Shown piece by piece: positions 15,352 to 23,666 of a stretch of 34,658 nucleotides of DNA. The stretch covers positions 1 to 34,658 of the forward strand of contig JAAYVZ010000154.1 in NCBI GenBank assembly GCA_012516935.1, in the 5' to 3' direction. Source of the DNA: Holophagae bacterium (GTDB lineage Bacteria; Acidobacteriota; Thermoanaerobaculia; Thermoanaerobaculales; Thermoanaerobaculaceae). Both the position numbers and the translations under genes were made by a program. Position 1 is the stretch's first letter; every line of letters starts with the position of its first letter. Under the pieces are notes generated by a model. That model did no database searches. It was not told where the DNA came from and worked only from the letters and a program-made list of their open reading frames with translations.

Positions 15352-16398
15352 ATGATCGACCTACGCTCTGACACGGTGACCCGCCCGACCCCAGCGATGC
15401 GCGCTGCCATGGCTGCCGCCGAGGTCGGCGACGATGTCTACGAGGAGGACCCAACCGTCCGGCGGCTCGAGGAGCTGGCCGCCTCGATGCTCGGCAAGGA
15501 CGCTGCCCTTTTCGTCCCCACCGGCACGATGGGCAACCAGATCGCGATTCACCTGCACACCCGGCCGGGGAGCGAGGTGGTGTTGGAGGCCCGTGCCCAC
15601 ATCTTCAACTTCGAGATGGGAGCGATGGCCGCTTGGTCGGGCGTGATCCCCCGGCCCGTCGTCACCGCCGACGGTCTGCTCACCCCCGAGCAGGTTGCGG
15701 ACGCCATCGCCCCTCCGGTCTCGTATCGCACGCCGACGCGGCTGCTGTGCCTCGAGAACACCCACAACCTCTGGTCGGGGCTGCCGATAGACGAGGCGCG
15801 CACGCGCGCGCTCGCCGACCTGGCTCACGCCCGGGAAATCCCGGTCCACCTCGACGGCGCGCGGATCTTCAACGCCGCCGTCGCCCTCGGCACCACCGCC
15901 GCCGCCCTCGCGGCCCCGTGTGACACCGTGATGTGCTGCCTTTCCAAAGGGCTTGGCGCTCCCGTCGGCTCGCTGCTCGCGGGGTCGGTCGACCATCTGC
16001 GCGAGGCCCGACGCGTGCGCAAGCTCTTCGGCGGTGGGATGCGTCAGGTGGGCGTCTTGGCCGCGCCGGGAATCATCGCCCTCACCGAGATGGTGGATCG
16101 CCTGGGGGACGACCATGCACGCGCCCGACGCTTGGCCGAGGGTATGGCTGAGCTGCCCGGCGTCGAGGCTGTCCCGGACCGGGTCTGGACCAATATCCTG
16201 GTGTTCCGTCTAGCACCAGCCCCGGCTCCCGAGCCTCCGGCGGCTCGCCTGGCGTGGGGGCTCCGCGAGCGCGGCATCCTGTGCACCGCTTTCTCCGACC
16301 GGGAGCTGCGCATGGTCACCCACGTCGAGATCTCCGACGCCGACATCGACGCCACGCTCGTGGCGGCACGGCAGGTGCTCGCCTGCCTTTACCGGTGA
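15352..16398 (+). CDS. Low-specificity L-threonine aldolase family, PLP enzyme
   Basis: A 348-residue fold-type I PLP enzyme. It begins M-I-D-L-R-S-D-T-V-T-R-P-T, the family hallmark, with E-D-P-T-V-R-R-L-E following. Asp168 in H-L-D-G-A-R should pair with the PLP ring nitrogen, and Lys199 in C-L-S-K-G-L-G-A-P-V-G is the Schiff-base lysine. The expected reaction splits threonine or allo-threonine into glycine and acetaldehyde. I place the start at 15352 rather than the in-frame ATG at 15340 because the family normally begins there and 15340 lies inside the candidate -10 element. There is no Shine-Dalgarno, so the mRNA is probably leaderless. Its acetaldehyde product is also the aldolase product of the BMC operon; no direct link is shown. 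Confidence 0.93.
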   Translation: MIDLRSDTVTRPTPAMRAAMAAAEVGDDVYEEDPTVRRLEELAASMLGKDAALFVPTGTMGNQIAIHLHTRPGSEVVLEARAHIFNFEMGAMAAWSGVIPRPVVTADGLLTPEQVADAIAPPVSYRTPTRLLCLENTHNLWSGLPIDEARTRALADLAHAREIPVHLDGARIFNAAVALGTTAAALAAPCDTVMCCLSKGLGAPVGSLLAGSVDHLREARRVRKLFGGGMRQVGVLAAPGIIALTEMVDRLGDDHARARRLAEGMAELPGVEAVPDRVWTNILVFRLAPAPAPEPPAARLAWGLRERGILCTAFSDRELRMVTHVEISDADIDATLVAARQVLACLYR

Positions 16399-16432
16399 TG
16401 AGACCTCCAGCGACAACGGCGCGCTGAAGGAA

Positions 16433-16458
16433 AGCCCCGGCGACGCATCGCCGGGGCT
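16433..16458. terminator. Hairpin terminator between convergent genes
   Basis: A perfect 11-bp stem (AGCCCCGGCGA and TCGCCGGGGCT) with a four-base loop CGCA sits between the threonine aldolase stop (16398) and the SGNH hydrolase stop (16488). On the minus strand it is followed by a short TTTCC run, and on the plus strand by CTCG. It could serve both genes, better for the minus one. Confidence 0.75.
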
Positions 16459-16487
16459 CTCGATCGCGCGGGGTGATGGTGGGGCTG

Positions 16488-17936
16488 TTACGGCTCGTTC
16501 GGTGTCTCGAGCACGACCTCGGGCGCTGCCCCGAGGTGGCGACGCACCGGCGACGACCGCACCACGAGCCGGCTCGTGTCGACGTTGGGGAAGTTGGAAC
16601 GCGCCATCTCGACCGCCGCCTGCGCGGAGAAGATGACCTGCGACGCGGCCACCGAGGTGGCGGCCGACGCCATCGGCAAGAACTCGCGCAGGCTGACCTC
16701 CGAGAGCCTCCCGCCCAGCTCGCTGTTGATGACGCGGATGAACTCGTTGGCGACCAGTGCATAGCCGAGAGCCTGGGGGTGCACGCCGTCGTAAGAGAAA
16801 AGGCCGCCAGTAAGAAACGCCGAGCTCAGCCTGACGCCGCCGACAACCCGCCCATTGGCCTGGATATCGTTGAAGATGGCGTGCATGTCCACCACCTTCG
16901 CACCCACCGACGCGGCCGTGGTCTTGATGATGGCGTTGAGCTCGGCCGTGCGCTTGCGGATCGCCTGGACCTCAGCCGCCCTCAAGATGACGCCGGCCTG
17001 CAGCCCGCTCTGGTCGATCTTGCCCTCGGGAAGTGGCTGGCCGGTGCCACCGGCAGCGACCGGGATGCCGATGCCCTTGGCCAGCAGCGACGAGGCCCCG
17101 AGGAGCAGGAAGTCGTTCTCGGTCACCAGCCCCGCCTCGCCGATCAGGGGGATTCTCTGGCCGTTGGCGGGGTTGATCAGGTAGGGTTTGACGGTGAAGA
17201 CGTAGGGAATGGCGGTGACGTCGGGGATGGTCGCGACGACGATCTTCGCGCTCGCTGCCCCGGCGCGGAGCGTTCCCAGCAACGTCTGGTACTGCTGCTC
17301 GAACTCCGCAGCAGTGGTCATCGTCACGCCGTCCATGACCACACCCACCAGCGCCGCGCCGAGGACGTCGTTGTTGCCGGCCCAGACGGTGAGGAAGGTC
17401 GGCTGCTGTGCGAGCGCCAGCTCGACCGCCGTGTTCTGCCCGTTGCGCAGTACCAGGTCAGCCGAGTACACGACCTTGCTCACCTGGCCAGCGGCGTACT
17501 TCTGGAGATCGGCAGCAAGGTTGGTGATGGCGCCCTTGATGGTGAGGATGTCGTTGGTGTCGGCGCCGTCCATCCCGAGGTTGTTGTATGGTCTGGCCAG
17601 CGTCGCGTTGGTTGGTTGACCGATGCCGGACCGCGGAACGATGGTCGGGCTCACGCCTTGCGAGGTGATGGTGAGCGCCTTCAGCTCGAGCGTGGTCGGC
17701 AATCCCGGGAAGCCCACCGTGGGTTGCTGGAACGTCGACGCCACACCGGCTTGGCGAGCCAGCAGCGCCGGGTACGAGCCTTTCTGAATGCCCTCCACGA
17801 GCCCGAACGAAGCCACACCGGCCGTGAGGCTGTCGCCGAGTGCCACGTAGTGCGTGAAATCGACCTGGGCACCCGAGCTCGCCGCGAGGCCCAGGGCGAG
17901 AGTACCCACCATCAGGAGCGTGCTTGCCTTTCGCAT
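16488..17936 (-). CDS. Secreted SGNH/GDSL-family hydrolase
   Basis: A 482-residue protein with a Sec signal peptide (M-R-K-A-S-T-L-L-M-V, hydrophobic core, cleavage likely near A-S-S-G-A-Q at 19-24). SGNH block I is A-L-G-D-S-L-T-A-G with nucleophile Ser36, the Asn block is W-A-G-N-N-D, and block V is D-G-V-H-P with the catalytic Asp/His. Esterase or lipase activity is expected. It follows the FadL-like gene by nine bases with a GAGGGGGAG ribosome site, so the pair is one operon: an outer-membrane channel for hydrophobic compounds and a secreted ester hydrolase that could supply them. The substrate is unknown. Confidence 0.92.
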   Translation of the reverse strand: MRKASTLLMVGTLALGLAASSGAQVDFTHYVALGDSLTAGVASFGLVEGIQKGSYPALLARQAGVASTFQQPTVGFPGLPTTLELKALTITSQGVSPTIVPRSGIGQPTNATLARPYNNLGMDGADTNDILTIKGAITNLAADLQKYAAGQVSKVVYSADLVLRNGQNTAVELALAQQPTFLTVWAGNNDVLGAALVGVVMDGVTMTTAAEFEQQYQTLLGTLRAGAASAKIVVATIPDVTAIPYVFTVKPYLINPANGQRIPLIGEAGLVTENDFLLLGASSLLAKGIGIPVAAGGTGQPLPEGKIDQSGLQAGVILRAAEVQAIRKRTAELNAIIKTTAASVGAKVVDMHAIFNDIQANGRVVGGVRLSSAFLTGGLFSYDGVHPQALGYALVANEFIRVINSELGGRLSEVSLREFLPMASAATSVAASQVIFSAQAAVEMARSNFPNVDTSRLVVRSSPVRRHLGAAPEVVLETPNEP

Positions 17937-17945
17937 GTCTCCCCC

Positions 17946-19235
17946 TCAGAACTTGTAGACCACGGTGAAGCCGAGAAGCTCCGCCTGGTTCTCATACGTG
18001 CCATTGAAGTTGTCGTGGTCCTTGCCTTTCGTCGAGCGGCGCGGGAAGTCGAGATGCATGTACCCCACGTCCAGTCGCATCTTCTCGTTGAGCTGCTTGG
18101 AGAAGCCGATCGTGAGCCCGATGCGGTCCGCATCCGGAAGCAGTGGCGACACGCTCTCGGTCGGCACCGGGGTCTCGTCGTACAGGAACCCGAACTGCCA
18201 CGCCCACGTCGCCGATCGCTTGTACTCGACACCCAAACGGTACGTCAGGGAGTCCTTGTAATGCTCGGGGCGTACCGAGGACAAGGTTGGAAACTCTTTG
18301 ATGTCGATCGGCAGCTCGGTGAAGCTCGACCAGCCCATCTTCATCACGTCGAGCCCCACTCCCCAGCGGACGCCGCGCCAGCCGAGCGCCAGCCGGATCT
18401 CGTCGGGAAACTCGATCCGGCTTTCGACCTTCGGGTTGCGGTCGAACGGGATCTGGCGCCCGACGATCGCGTCGAAGTCGTTGTAACCGGTAGGAAACTG
18501 GACGAAGGAGGCGTTGCCCTCGAAGTAGACTTTGACACGCGAGCGATAGCCGAGACCCAACGAGACCCCATGTCCCAGCTTGCCGAGGAACGCGATGTTA
18601 CAGCCGAGACCGAAGTTGTTGTCCGAGTACAGGTGCACCTGCCCGACCTCGGCCACCGTCTGGGTGTAGGGGTTGATGACGCCGATGGAGCGTGTGAGGT
18701 CGATCCCAGCGACGTAGTAGTCGAGTCCGACCGCGAGCGCCGCGTTGTCGGAGAGCCGGTACGCAAGGTTGGGGTTGAGGTTGAAGACCTTGAGGTCAGC
18801 GCGTTTGGTGATATAGCGCCCGGCGAAGTCGTCGTCCCACCAGGTGCCGAGGCCGAACGGCGCGTTCAACGCGACCCCCCACCGCAGGTTCTCACTCAAC
18901 CTTCCGGTGAGGTAGACATGTGGTGGGAAGAAGACCTGGCTCTTCTGGCTCGCGGAGTAGCCCTTCCCAGGGTACGGGTCGGTTCCGTTGAAGTCGCTCG
19001 CCAGCGCGATGAAGTAGGCTCCGCCGGCGGCCTGAGTGCCCTCGAGAAAGGCGATGCCGGCCGGGTTGTAGTAGAGCGCCGTCGGGTCGTCGGCGGTGGC
19101 TCCAAAGGCGCCGGCCATCGCCACCCCGCGGGCCCCGTGCTCGAAGAGCGCGAAGCCGGCCCCGAAGCTGAACGCTGGGACGAGCAACACCACCGCCACC
19201 CCCGCCATGCGTCCGCAAATTCGTGCATTCACCAT
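17946..19235 (-). CDS. FadL/OmpP1/TodX-family outer-membrane transporter
   Basis: A 429-residue beta-barrel protein with a signal peptide (M-V-N-A-R-I-C-G-R-M-A, hydrophobic core, A-F-S-F-G-A). After it comes the FadL hallmark G-A-F-G-A-T-A-D-D-P-T-A-L-Y-Y-N-P-A-G-I, then alternating hydrophobic beta-strands and an aromatic C-terminal end, F-T-V-V-Y-K-F. The family passes long-chain fatty acids or hydrophobic aromatics through the outer membrane. The start at 19235 is supported by GGGAGGGGAG upstream; the frame is open for 54 more codons, but those contain no signal peptide. The upstream promoter is listed separately. The substrate is unknown; the operon partner is an SGNH hydrolase. Confidence 0.94.
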   Translation of the reverse strand: MVNARICGRMAGVAVVLLVPAFSFGAGFALFEHGARGVAMAGAFGATADDPTALYYNPAGIAFLEGTQAAGGAYFIALASDFNGTDPYPGKGYSASQKSQVFFPPHVYLTGRLSENLRWGVALNAPFGLGTWWDDDFAGRYITKRADLKVFNLNPNLAYRLSDNAALAVGLDYYVAGIDLTRSIGVINPYTQTVAEVGQVHLYSDNNFGLGCNIAFLGKLGHGVSLGLGYRSRVKVYFEGNASFVQFPTGYNDFDAIVGRQIPFDRNPKVESRIEFPDEIRLALGWRGVRWGVGLDVMKMGWSSFTELPIDIKEFPTLSSVRPEHYKDSLTYRLGVEYKRSATWAWQFGFLYDETPVPTESVSPLLPDADRIGLTIGFSKQLNEKMRLDVGYMHLDFPRRSTKGKDHDNFNGTYENQAELLGFTVVYKF

Positions 19236-19281
19236 AGCTCCCCTCCCTCTTTCCTGCCCTCTGGCAAGATTGCTGGGGCGT

Positions 19282-19310
19282 ACTCTAGGCGCGGTTGCCT
19301 GCCGCGTCAA
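19282..19310 (-). promoter_or_regulatory. Sigma70-type promoter for the FadL/SGNH operon
   Basis: On the minus strand TTGACG (19310-19305) and TAGAGT (19287-19282) are separated by exactly 17 bases. The expected transcript starts near 19275, giving a leader of about 40 bases with a good Shine-Dalgarno before the ATG at 19235. The -35 matches at five of six positions. This is the best classical promoter I see in the window. Confidence 0.6.
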
Positions 19311-19486
19311 CTGAGACGTGGTCAAAAAATGCCGTACAACACCTCCGGTGAGAAGAGGCTGTCGGGGCTCGCGCTGCCCAACCTGCGGCGACCACAAGAA
19401 AAAGGCGCCCGTGCCGGCGCCGGAGGAAAGGAGGAGGGTGCTGTCCCCAAGCTAGGGCAGGCGGCCCCGGATGTCCGTGAGGGGCG

Positions 19487-21025
19487 TCACACTCCGAGGC
19501 GCTTGACAGCCAGCACGGTACGGTCGTCGTGCGGCGGGGCGCCATTCGTGTGCCGCTCGACCGCCGCGAACAGGCGGTCCACCACCTCGGATACCGGGAG
19601 GTCGCGGGCGCCGGCCGCCAGCTCGGCGATGCGAGGAGTTCCGAGCTCCTCGTCTTCGGCGTCGACTGCCTCGGAGAGACCATCGGTGTAGGCAAGCAGC
19701 AAGGAGCCCTCGGTCAGCACCGTACGGCTCGCAACGAAGCTCGCGACGGGCAGGAGACCGAGCGGGGGCGTGCTGGCCGAGAGGAGGCGCGTTGTCCCGT
19801 CGGCGCGCGCCACGATGACCGGATTGTGACCCGCCGAGAGGTACTCCAGCTCCCCGTCGCCGTCCAGATAGGCCAGGAACATCGTCGCGAACTTGTTGGC
19901 CGGCGTGGTCTGCAACAGGTGGGCATGGAGCTGCTGCGCGACCTCCGCAAGGGGTGGCTGCGACAACATCAGGACCCGCACCGCCGACTGCACCGAAGCG
20001 GCCATGAGCGCCGCGGGCACCCCCTTTCCCGCGACGTCGCCGAGCATCAGGAACAGCCTGCCCCGGGCCTCGATGACGTCGAAAACGTCGCCACCTACCC
20101 GGCGCGACGATTGATTGCGCGCCGCCAAGGCGAAGCCAGGAAGCTCCGGCAGCGTCGAGGGTAGAAGCTCCCGCTGCACGGCAGCTGCCAGCTCCAGCTC
20201 GCGCTCGAGCCGCAGCCGTTCCATCGCTTCGCGGTGCAGCGCTGCGCTCTCCAGCGCCACCGCCGCCTGCGCTGCGAACAACGCCAAAGTCTCGGCGTCC
20301 GTGGGCGAGAACGGTGCCGTACCCCCCCTTACCTCACGCTCGGCGAGGGCCAGGATCCCGAGGCGCCCGCGGCGGCCGCCGACCGGCACAGCCAACCGGG
20401 AGTCCTCGATCAGGCCGTCGTCGGGGAGCTCAGCCGCCTCGGCTGGCGTGAGCACACCACCTCCGACCCGCGCGGCGATCAGACAGATGTCGTTGTCGCC
20501 GGGCTCGGCAGCGGCCGCCTCTCGGGTGTGACTAGCGAGCACCGGGGCTCCGGCCTCGGTGAGCCAGACCTCGCCCCGCCTCGCATCGAGCAAGGCCGTA
20601 GCGTTGAGCAAGAGCTCCTCTGCGATGTGGGTCGGCTCGAGACTGCCACCGAGCGCTTCGCCGATGGCGCGCAGCGACTCCATCTCCCACAACCGTCGCC
20701 GCTCGGCGAAGCGCGCCTGCTTGAGCTGGTCCCGCATCGCCCACGAGCCGAGCACCACCCCCCCCACCAGCCGCAGCATCTCCGACGGCTCGCTGCCTCC
20801 GCTCATCTCGAGCCAGAAGCTGTCGCGACCTGCCGGAAGCTGGTATCGCCGACCCGCCCCTGGAGGCTGCCCGCGCGCCGCAAGTACCTCGTCGCCGACC
20901 CCGATTCGAGCGCCAATGGCCCCGGTCTCGCCGACGACCGCGTCCAGCACCGCCTCGGGGAGGTGGACGCCGACCTCCCGGGGGCCGCGTGACCCCGCCT
21001 CGAGCAGCTTGAGGAAGGCGTTCAT
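19487..21025 (-). CDS. GAF-domain PP2C/SpoIIE-type serine phosphatase (RsbU-like)
   Basis: A 512-residue soluble phosphatase. A poorly defined N-terminal part is followed by a GAF-type sensor at about 125-285 and a PP2C/SpoIIE catalytic domain from about 300 to the end. Metal-binding signatures are R-V-G-G-D-V-F-D, L-G-D-V-A-G-K-G-V-P-A-A-L, Y-T-D-G-L-S-E-A and H-D-D-R-T-V. Such enzymes dephosphorylate STAS-domain antagonists in partner-switching systems. The start at 21025 overlaps the STAS gene stop (ATGA). The direct neighbours are an RsbW-like kinase and a STAS protein, which supports the role. The ligand sensed by the GAF domain is unknown. Confidence 0.92.
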   Translation of the reverse strand: MNAFLKLLEAGSRGPREVGVHLPEAVLDAVVGETGAIGARIGVGDEVLAARGQPPGAGRRYQLPAGRDSFWLEMSGGSEPSEMLRLVGGVVLGSWAMRDQLKQARFAERRRLWEMESLRAIGEALGGSLEPTHIAEELLLNATALLDARRGEVWLTEAGAPVLASHTREAAAAEPGDNDICLIAARVGGGVLTPAEAAELPDDGLIEDSRLAVPVGGRRGRLGILALAEREVRGGTAPFSPTDAETLALFAAQAAVALESAALHREAMERLRLERELELAAAVQRELLPSTLPELPGFALAARNQSSRRVGGDVFDVIEARGRLFLMLGDVAGKGVPAALMAASVQSAVRVLMLSQPPLAEVAQQLHAHLLQTTPANKFATMFLAYLDGDGELEYLSAGHNPVIVARADGTTRLLSASTPPLGLLPVASFVASRTVLTEGSLLLAYTDGLSEAVDAEDEELGTPRIAELAAGARDLPVSEVVDRLFAAVERHTNGAPPHDDRTVLAVKRLGV

Positions 21026-21384
21026 GACCGGCGGCGAAGCTCGCTCAACGCCGTCGTGCGATCCGGGAAGAGCCGGGCGTACTGAGCAAGGCCCATGATC
21101 TGAAAGGTCTTGGCAATGCTCGGTGAGAGGCAGCAGAAACCGAGCGTCCCACCCAGGTCGAGCGTCCGTTCGAGCACCTCGAGCAGCAGCGAGATGCCGA
21201 TCGAGTTGATGATCCGCGTGGCCTGGAGATCGATGAGCAGCGAGCGGACGCCTTGGTCGAGGAGACGACACGCCTCGCGCGAGATCGCCTCACCTCCCTC
21301 GTTATTGATGTAGCCGGTGACCTCGAGAATCGCCAGGGAACCGTCGGATTCGACCGGTCTGAGCTCGAACGTCTCCACCGTCAC
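21022..21384 (-). CDS. STAS-domain anti-sigma-factor antagonist (RsbV/SpoIIAA-like)
   Basis: A 120-residue STAS protein: L-E-V-T-G-Y-I-N-N-E-G-G near the start, L-L-I-D-L-Q-A-T, and I-I-N-S-I-G-I-S-L-L, where the Ser in the N-S-x-G motif is the likely phosphorylation site. It would bind the RsbW-like kinase when unphosphorylated and free its partner. It starts with GTG at 21384, overlapping the kinase stop (GTGA), behind GGGGAGGG. A second in-frame GTG is two codons later. It is coupled to the phosphatase downstream. Confidence 0.9.
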   Translation of the reverse strand: MTVETFELRPVESDGSLAILEVTGYINNEGGEAISREACRLLDQGVRSLLIDLQATRIINSIGISLLLEVLERTLDLGGTLGFCCLSPSIAKTFQIMGLAQYARLFPDRTTALSELRRRS

Positions 21385-21806
21385 TGCCCTCCCCGCCGTT
21401 TCAGCAAGCGCACCTGTGTGAAGCCTGGCTCCGACACCACGTCGACCCGATCCATGAGGTGACGCATCAGCTCGAGCCCCCATCCCCGCTTGCGGTTGCC
21501 GTGTAGCTTGGCCTCGAGATAGGGAACCGGCACCTTGTCCAGGTCGAATCCCGGCCCGTGGTCGGTCACCAGCACCTCGAGGCGCGAGCCCTCACCGTTG
21601 GGATGCCCGACGACCTCGACCTCGACCTTTCCAGAACCGTGCTCCAGCGCATTGAGGCACGCCTCCACCACCGCGAGCTTCACTTCTTCCAGCGTATCAC
21701 GAGCGAAGCCCAGCCGGACGCCGATCTCCTGCACCGCGCGGGCTGCCAGCAGCTCCGCATCGGCCACCTGCGGCAGAACGAGGCGAACTCGGGTGGGCTC
21801 AGTCAT
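21381..21806 (-). CDS. RsbW-like ATP-binding anti-sigma factor / serine kinase
   Basis: A 141-residue GHKL ATPase of the RsbW/SpoIIAB type. The N-box is seen in V-K-L-A-V-V-E-A-C-L-N-A-L-E-H-G and the G1 box in V-T-D-H-G-P-G-F-D, with R-G-W-G-L-E-L-M as the G2 region. It should phosphorylate the STAS protein and bind a sigma factor or another effector. No sigma-factor gene is next to it, so the final target is elsewhere or is not a sigma factor. It is followed by the overlapping STAS gene. Confidence 0.9.
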   Translation of the reverse strand: MTEPTRVRLVLPQVADAELLAARAVQEIGVRLGFARDTLEEVKLAVVEACLNALEHGSGKVEVEVVGHPNGEGSRLEVLVTDHGPGFDLDKVPVPYLEAKLHGNRKRGWGLELMRHLMDRVDVVSEPGFTQVRLLKRRGGQ

Positions 21807-22118
21807 CGCACACCCCGAACGACGCCGAGGCTAAAGCGAGAGCAGAAGATGAAGTATCCGCCAAGCGGCGCGGAGCGCTTCCATGGACACATCGTTCCAC
21901 GCCAACCCCACTCCGGCGAGTGAGACACTCACCGCGGACCAGGGGTGGGTCAGAGGCTCCAGGAAGCGGGCGGCGAGAGCGGCGGTGGGCGGGACCATCA
22001 TGACCGGTCCCGTACTCAAGAACCGGGCCAAGTCCGCAAGTATTTCCATCTACAAGATATTTCACTTCCGACCCAGGCGCCGGTGCTCGACCGCACTGGT
22101 GCAATATGCAACAGAAGA
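21807..22118. other. 312-bp gap upstream of the partner-switch genes
   Basis: Somewhat richer in A+T than its surroundings, notably 22045-22115. It must carry the promoter of the kinase/STAS/phosphatase unit unless that is read from the regulator upstream. I could not assign convincing -35 and -10 hexamers. One short minus-strand frame of 72 codons is listed separately as a weak candidate gene. Confidence 0.5.
21831..22049 (-). CDS. Possible small protein of unknown function, 72 residues
   Basis: A minus-strand frame in the gap before the RsbW-like gene, in the same direction and 24 bases from it. It begins MEILADLARFL and ends R-I-L-H-L-L-L-S-L, with amphipathic helices and a hydrophobic middle. 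Roughly three quarters of codons end in G or C, lower than neighbouring genes. No Shine-Dalgarno is visible. It could be a small partner of the switch or chance; I recognise no family. Confidence 0.25.
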   Translation of the reverse strand: MEILADLARFLSTGPVMMVPPTAALAARFLEPLTHPWSAVSVSLAGVGLAWNDVSMEALRAAWRILHLLLSL

Positions 22119-23666
22119 TCATACACGCCCCGAACGTCGTCTTGTACCTCCATACCCGCTATCAGTTACCGATCGTTTGGTGCGTTGTGCATCAGATGTT
22201 GCATTCCACCTCATGAGCATTCGGTACAGCGTCGACCGGTCGATACCGAGGATCCGCGCCGTCTCGCTCCGGGATCCTCGGCACTGCTCGAGCGTGGTGA
22301 GGACGTGGGCACGCACGACGTCGTCCAGCGTTCCCCCGGCCACGGTCGCAGCGCCACTTGGGCGCCGGCCGACCGCCAGCTCGAGGTCGGCGCGCTCGAT
22401 GTACGGCCCATCTGCCAGCACCACAGCCGCCTCGACGAGGTTCTCGAGCTCCCGGATGTTGCCCGGGTAGTCGTGAGCCAGGAGCAGCTCGAGTGCCGCA
22501 CGCGACAGGCGTAGCTCACCCCGTCCCAAACGCTGCCCGTGCAGGCGAACGAAGTAGGTTGCTAGGAGCGGGATATCCTCCCGCCGCTCGCGCAACGGTG
22601 GCAGGACCAGCTCGACGACCCGCAGACGATAGTAGAGGTCCTCCCGGAACTCGCCCTCTGCCATCATCGCTTCGACGTCGCGGTTGGTGGCGGCCACCAG
22701 ACGGACGTCCACCCGCACGTGTTGGCGCCCCCCAACCCGCTCCACCTCCCGCTCCTGGACCACCCGGAGCAGCTTGGCCTGCAGGTGCGGCGTGAGGTCG
22801 CCGACCTCATCGAGGAAGAGGGTGCCACCGTTCGCAAGCTCGAACTTGCCGATACGCGCCGTGACGCCGGTAGCGACGCCCTTCTCGATGCCAAACAACT
22901 CCGCCTCGAGGAGAGTCTCGGGAACCGCCGCACAGTTGAGGGGAACGAACGGTCCTCGGTGGCGCGCCGAGAGGCCGTGCAGCAGCCTCGCGACCCGCTC
23001 CTTGCCGGTTCCGGACTCGCCGCGGACCAGCACCGTGACGTCGCTCGCGGCGACCCGCCTGGCCACCTCGATGACCTGGCGAAACGCCCGAGCTTGGCCG
23101 ACCAGACCCACGTCTTCGCCGCTCCCCAAGCGCAGCGCCCGGTTTTCCTCCTCGAGTACCAGCCGGTGCCGTTCGGCTTGCTCGAGCTGCCGGCCGGCAG
23201 CGATGGCCGGCGCGGCCAGCAACGCCAGGGAGCGCAGGAAACGCTCGTCCTCGTCGTCGAACGCCACCTGCCCGGCGCGTGTCTCCTTGTCGACCACGCA
23301 GACGATGCCGGTCAGCTCGTCGCGCCAGAGGCAGGGAGCGATCAGCAGCTCCCCGAACGGCAGCCCGATCGCGGCCCCCGGCAAGCGCGCCACGTCACCG
23401 CCACGCACACCGCTGAGCGCGGGCGAAGACAGCCACAAAAGAGGCGACGCCTCCCCGTCCGGCCAGCCGACCACGGCCACCGCCGCCGGCCGCAGGTCGG
23501 GCTGCAGCGACAAGGCGATTCCGGCCCGCGCGTCGAGCAAGCCCACCGCCCGGTGCACGAGCTCTTCGACGACCTCGTCCTCTCGCCTGGGTCCAGCCAG
23601 AGCCAGGGAAAGGTCGAGCACCGTCTCGAGCCGCGCACGACGCCACCCCTCACGCGTCGAGGCCAT
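22119..23666 (-). CDS. Sigma54-activator-like regulator: GAF, AAA+ and Fis-type HTH
   Basis: A 515-residue regulator: GAF-type sensor at about 10-160, short coiled linker 161-180, AAA+ domain 185-420, and Fis-type HTH 465-487 (E-T-A-R-I-L-G-I-D-R-S-T-L-Y-R). Walker A is G-E-S-G-T-G-K-E (216-223) and Walker B T-L-F-L-D-E (282-287). The sigma54-contacting GAFTGA loop reads G-V-A-T-G-V at 263-268, so contact with sigma54 may be altered or lost. The start at 23666 lies inside the end of the upstream phosphatase gene (17-base overlap) and gives the natural N-terminus M-A-S-T-R-E-G. There is no receiver domain; the input is probably a small ligand or the phosphatase pathway. Confidence 0.92.
   Translation of the reverse strand: MASTREGWRRARLETVLDLSLALAGPRREDEVVEELVHRAVGLLDARAGIALSLQPDLRPAAVAVVGWPDGEASPLLWLSSPALSGVRGGDVARLPGAAIGLPFGELLIAPCLWRDELTGIVCVVDKETRAGQVAFDDEDERFLRSLALLAAPAIAAGRQLEQAERHRLVLEEENRALRLGSGEDVGLVGQARAFRQVIEVARRVAASDVTVLVRGESGTGKERVARLLHGLSARHRGPFVPLNCAAVPETLLEAELFGIEKGVATGVTARIGKFELANGGTLFLDEVGDLTPHLQAKLLRVVQEREVERVGGRQHVRVDVRLVAATNRDVEAMMAEGEFREDLYYRLRVVELVLPPLRERREDIPLLATYFVRLHGQRLGRGELRLSRAALELLLAHDYPGNIRELENLVEAAVVLADGPYIERADLELAVGRRPSGAATVAGGTLDDVVRAHVLTTLEQCRGSRSETARILGIDRSTLYRMLMRWNATSDAQRTKRSVTDSGYGGTRRRSGRV

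Noticed and set aside
16473-19691. 1072-codon plus-strand open frame opposite the SGNH hydrolase and FadL genes
   Set aside because: It is antisense to two genes with signal peptides and intact motifs; the product lacks any domain pattern.
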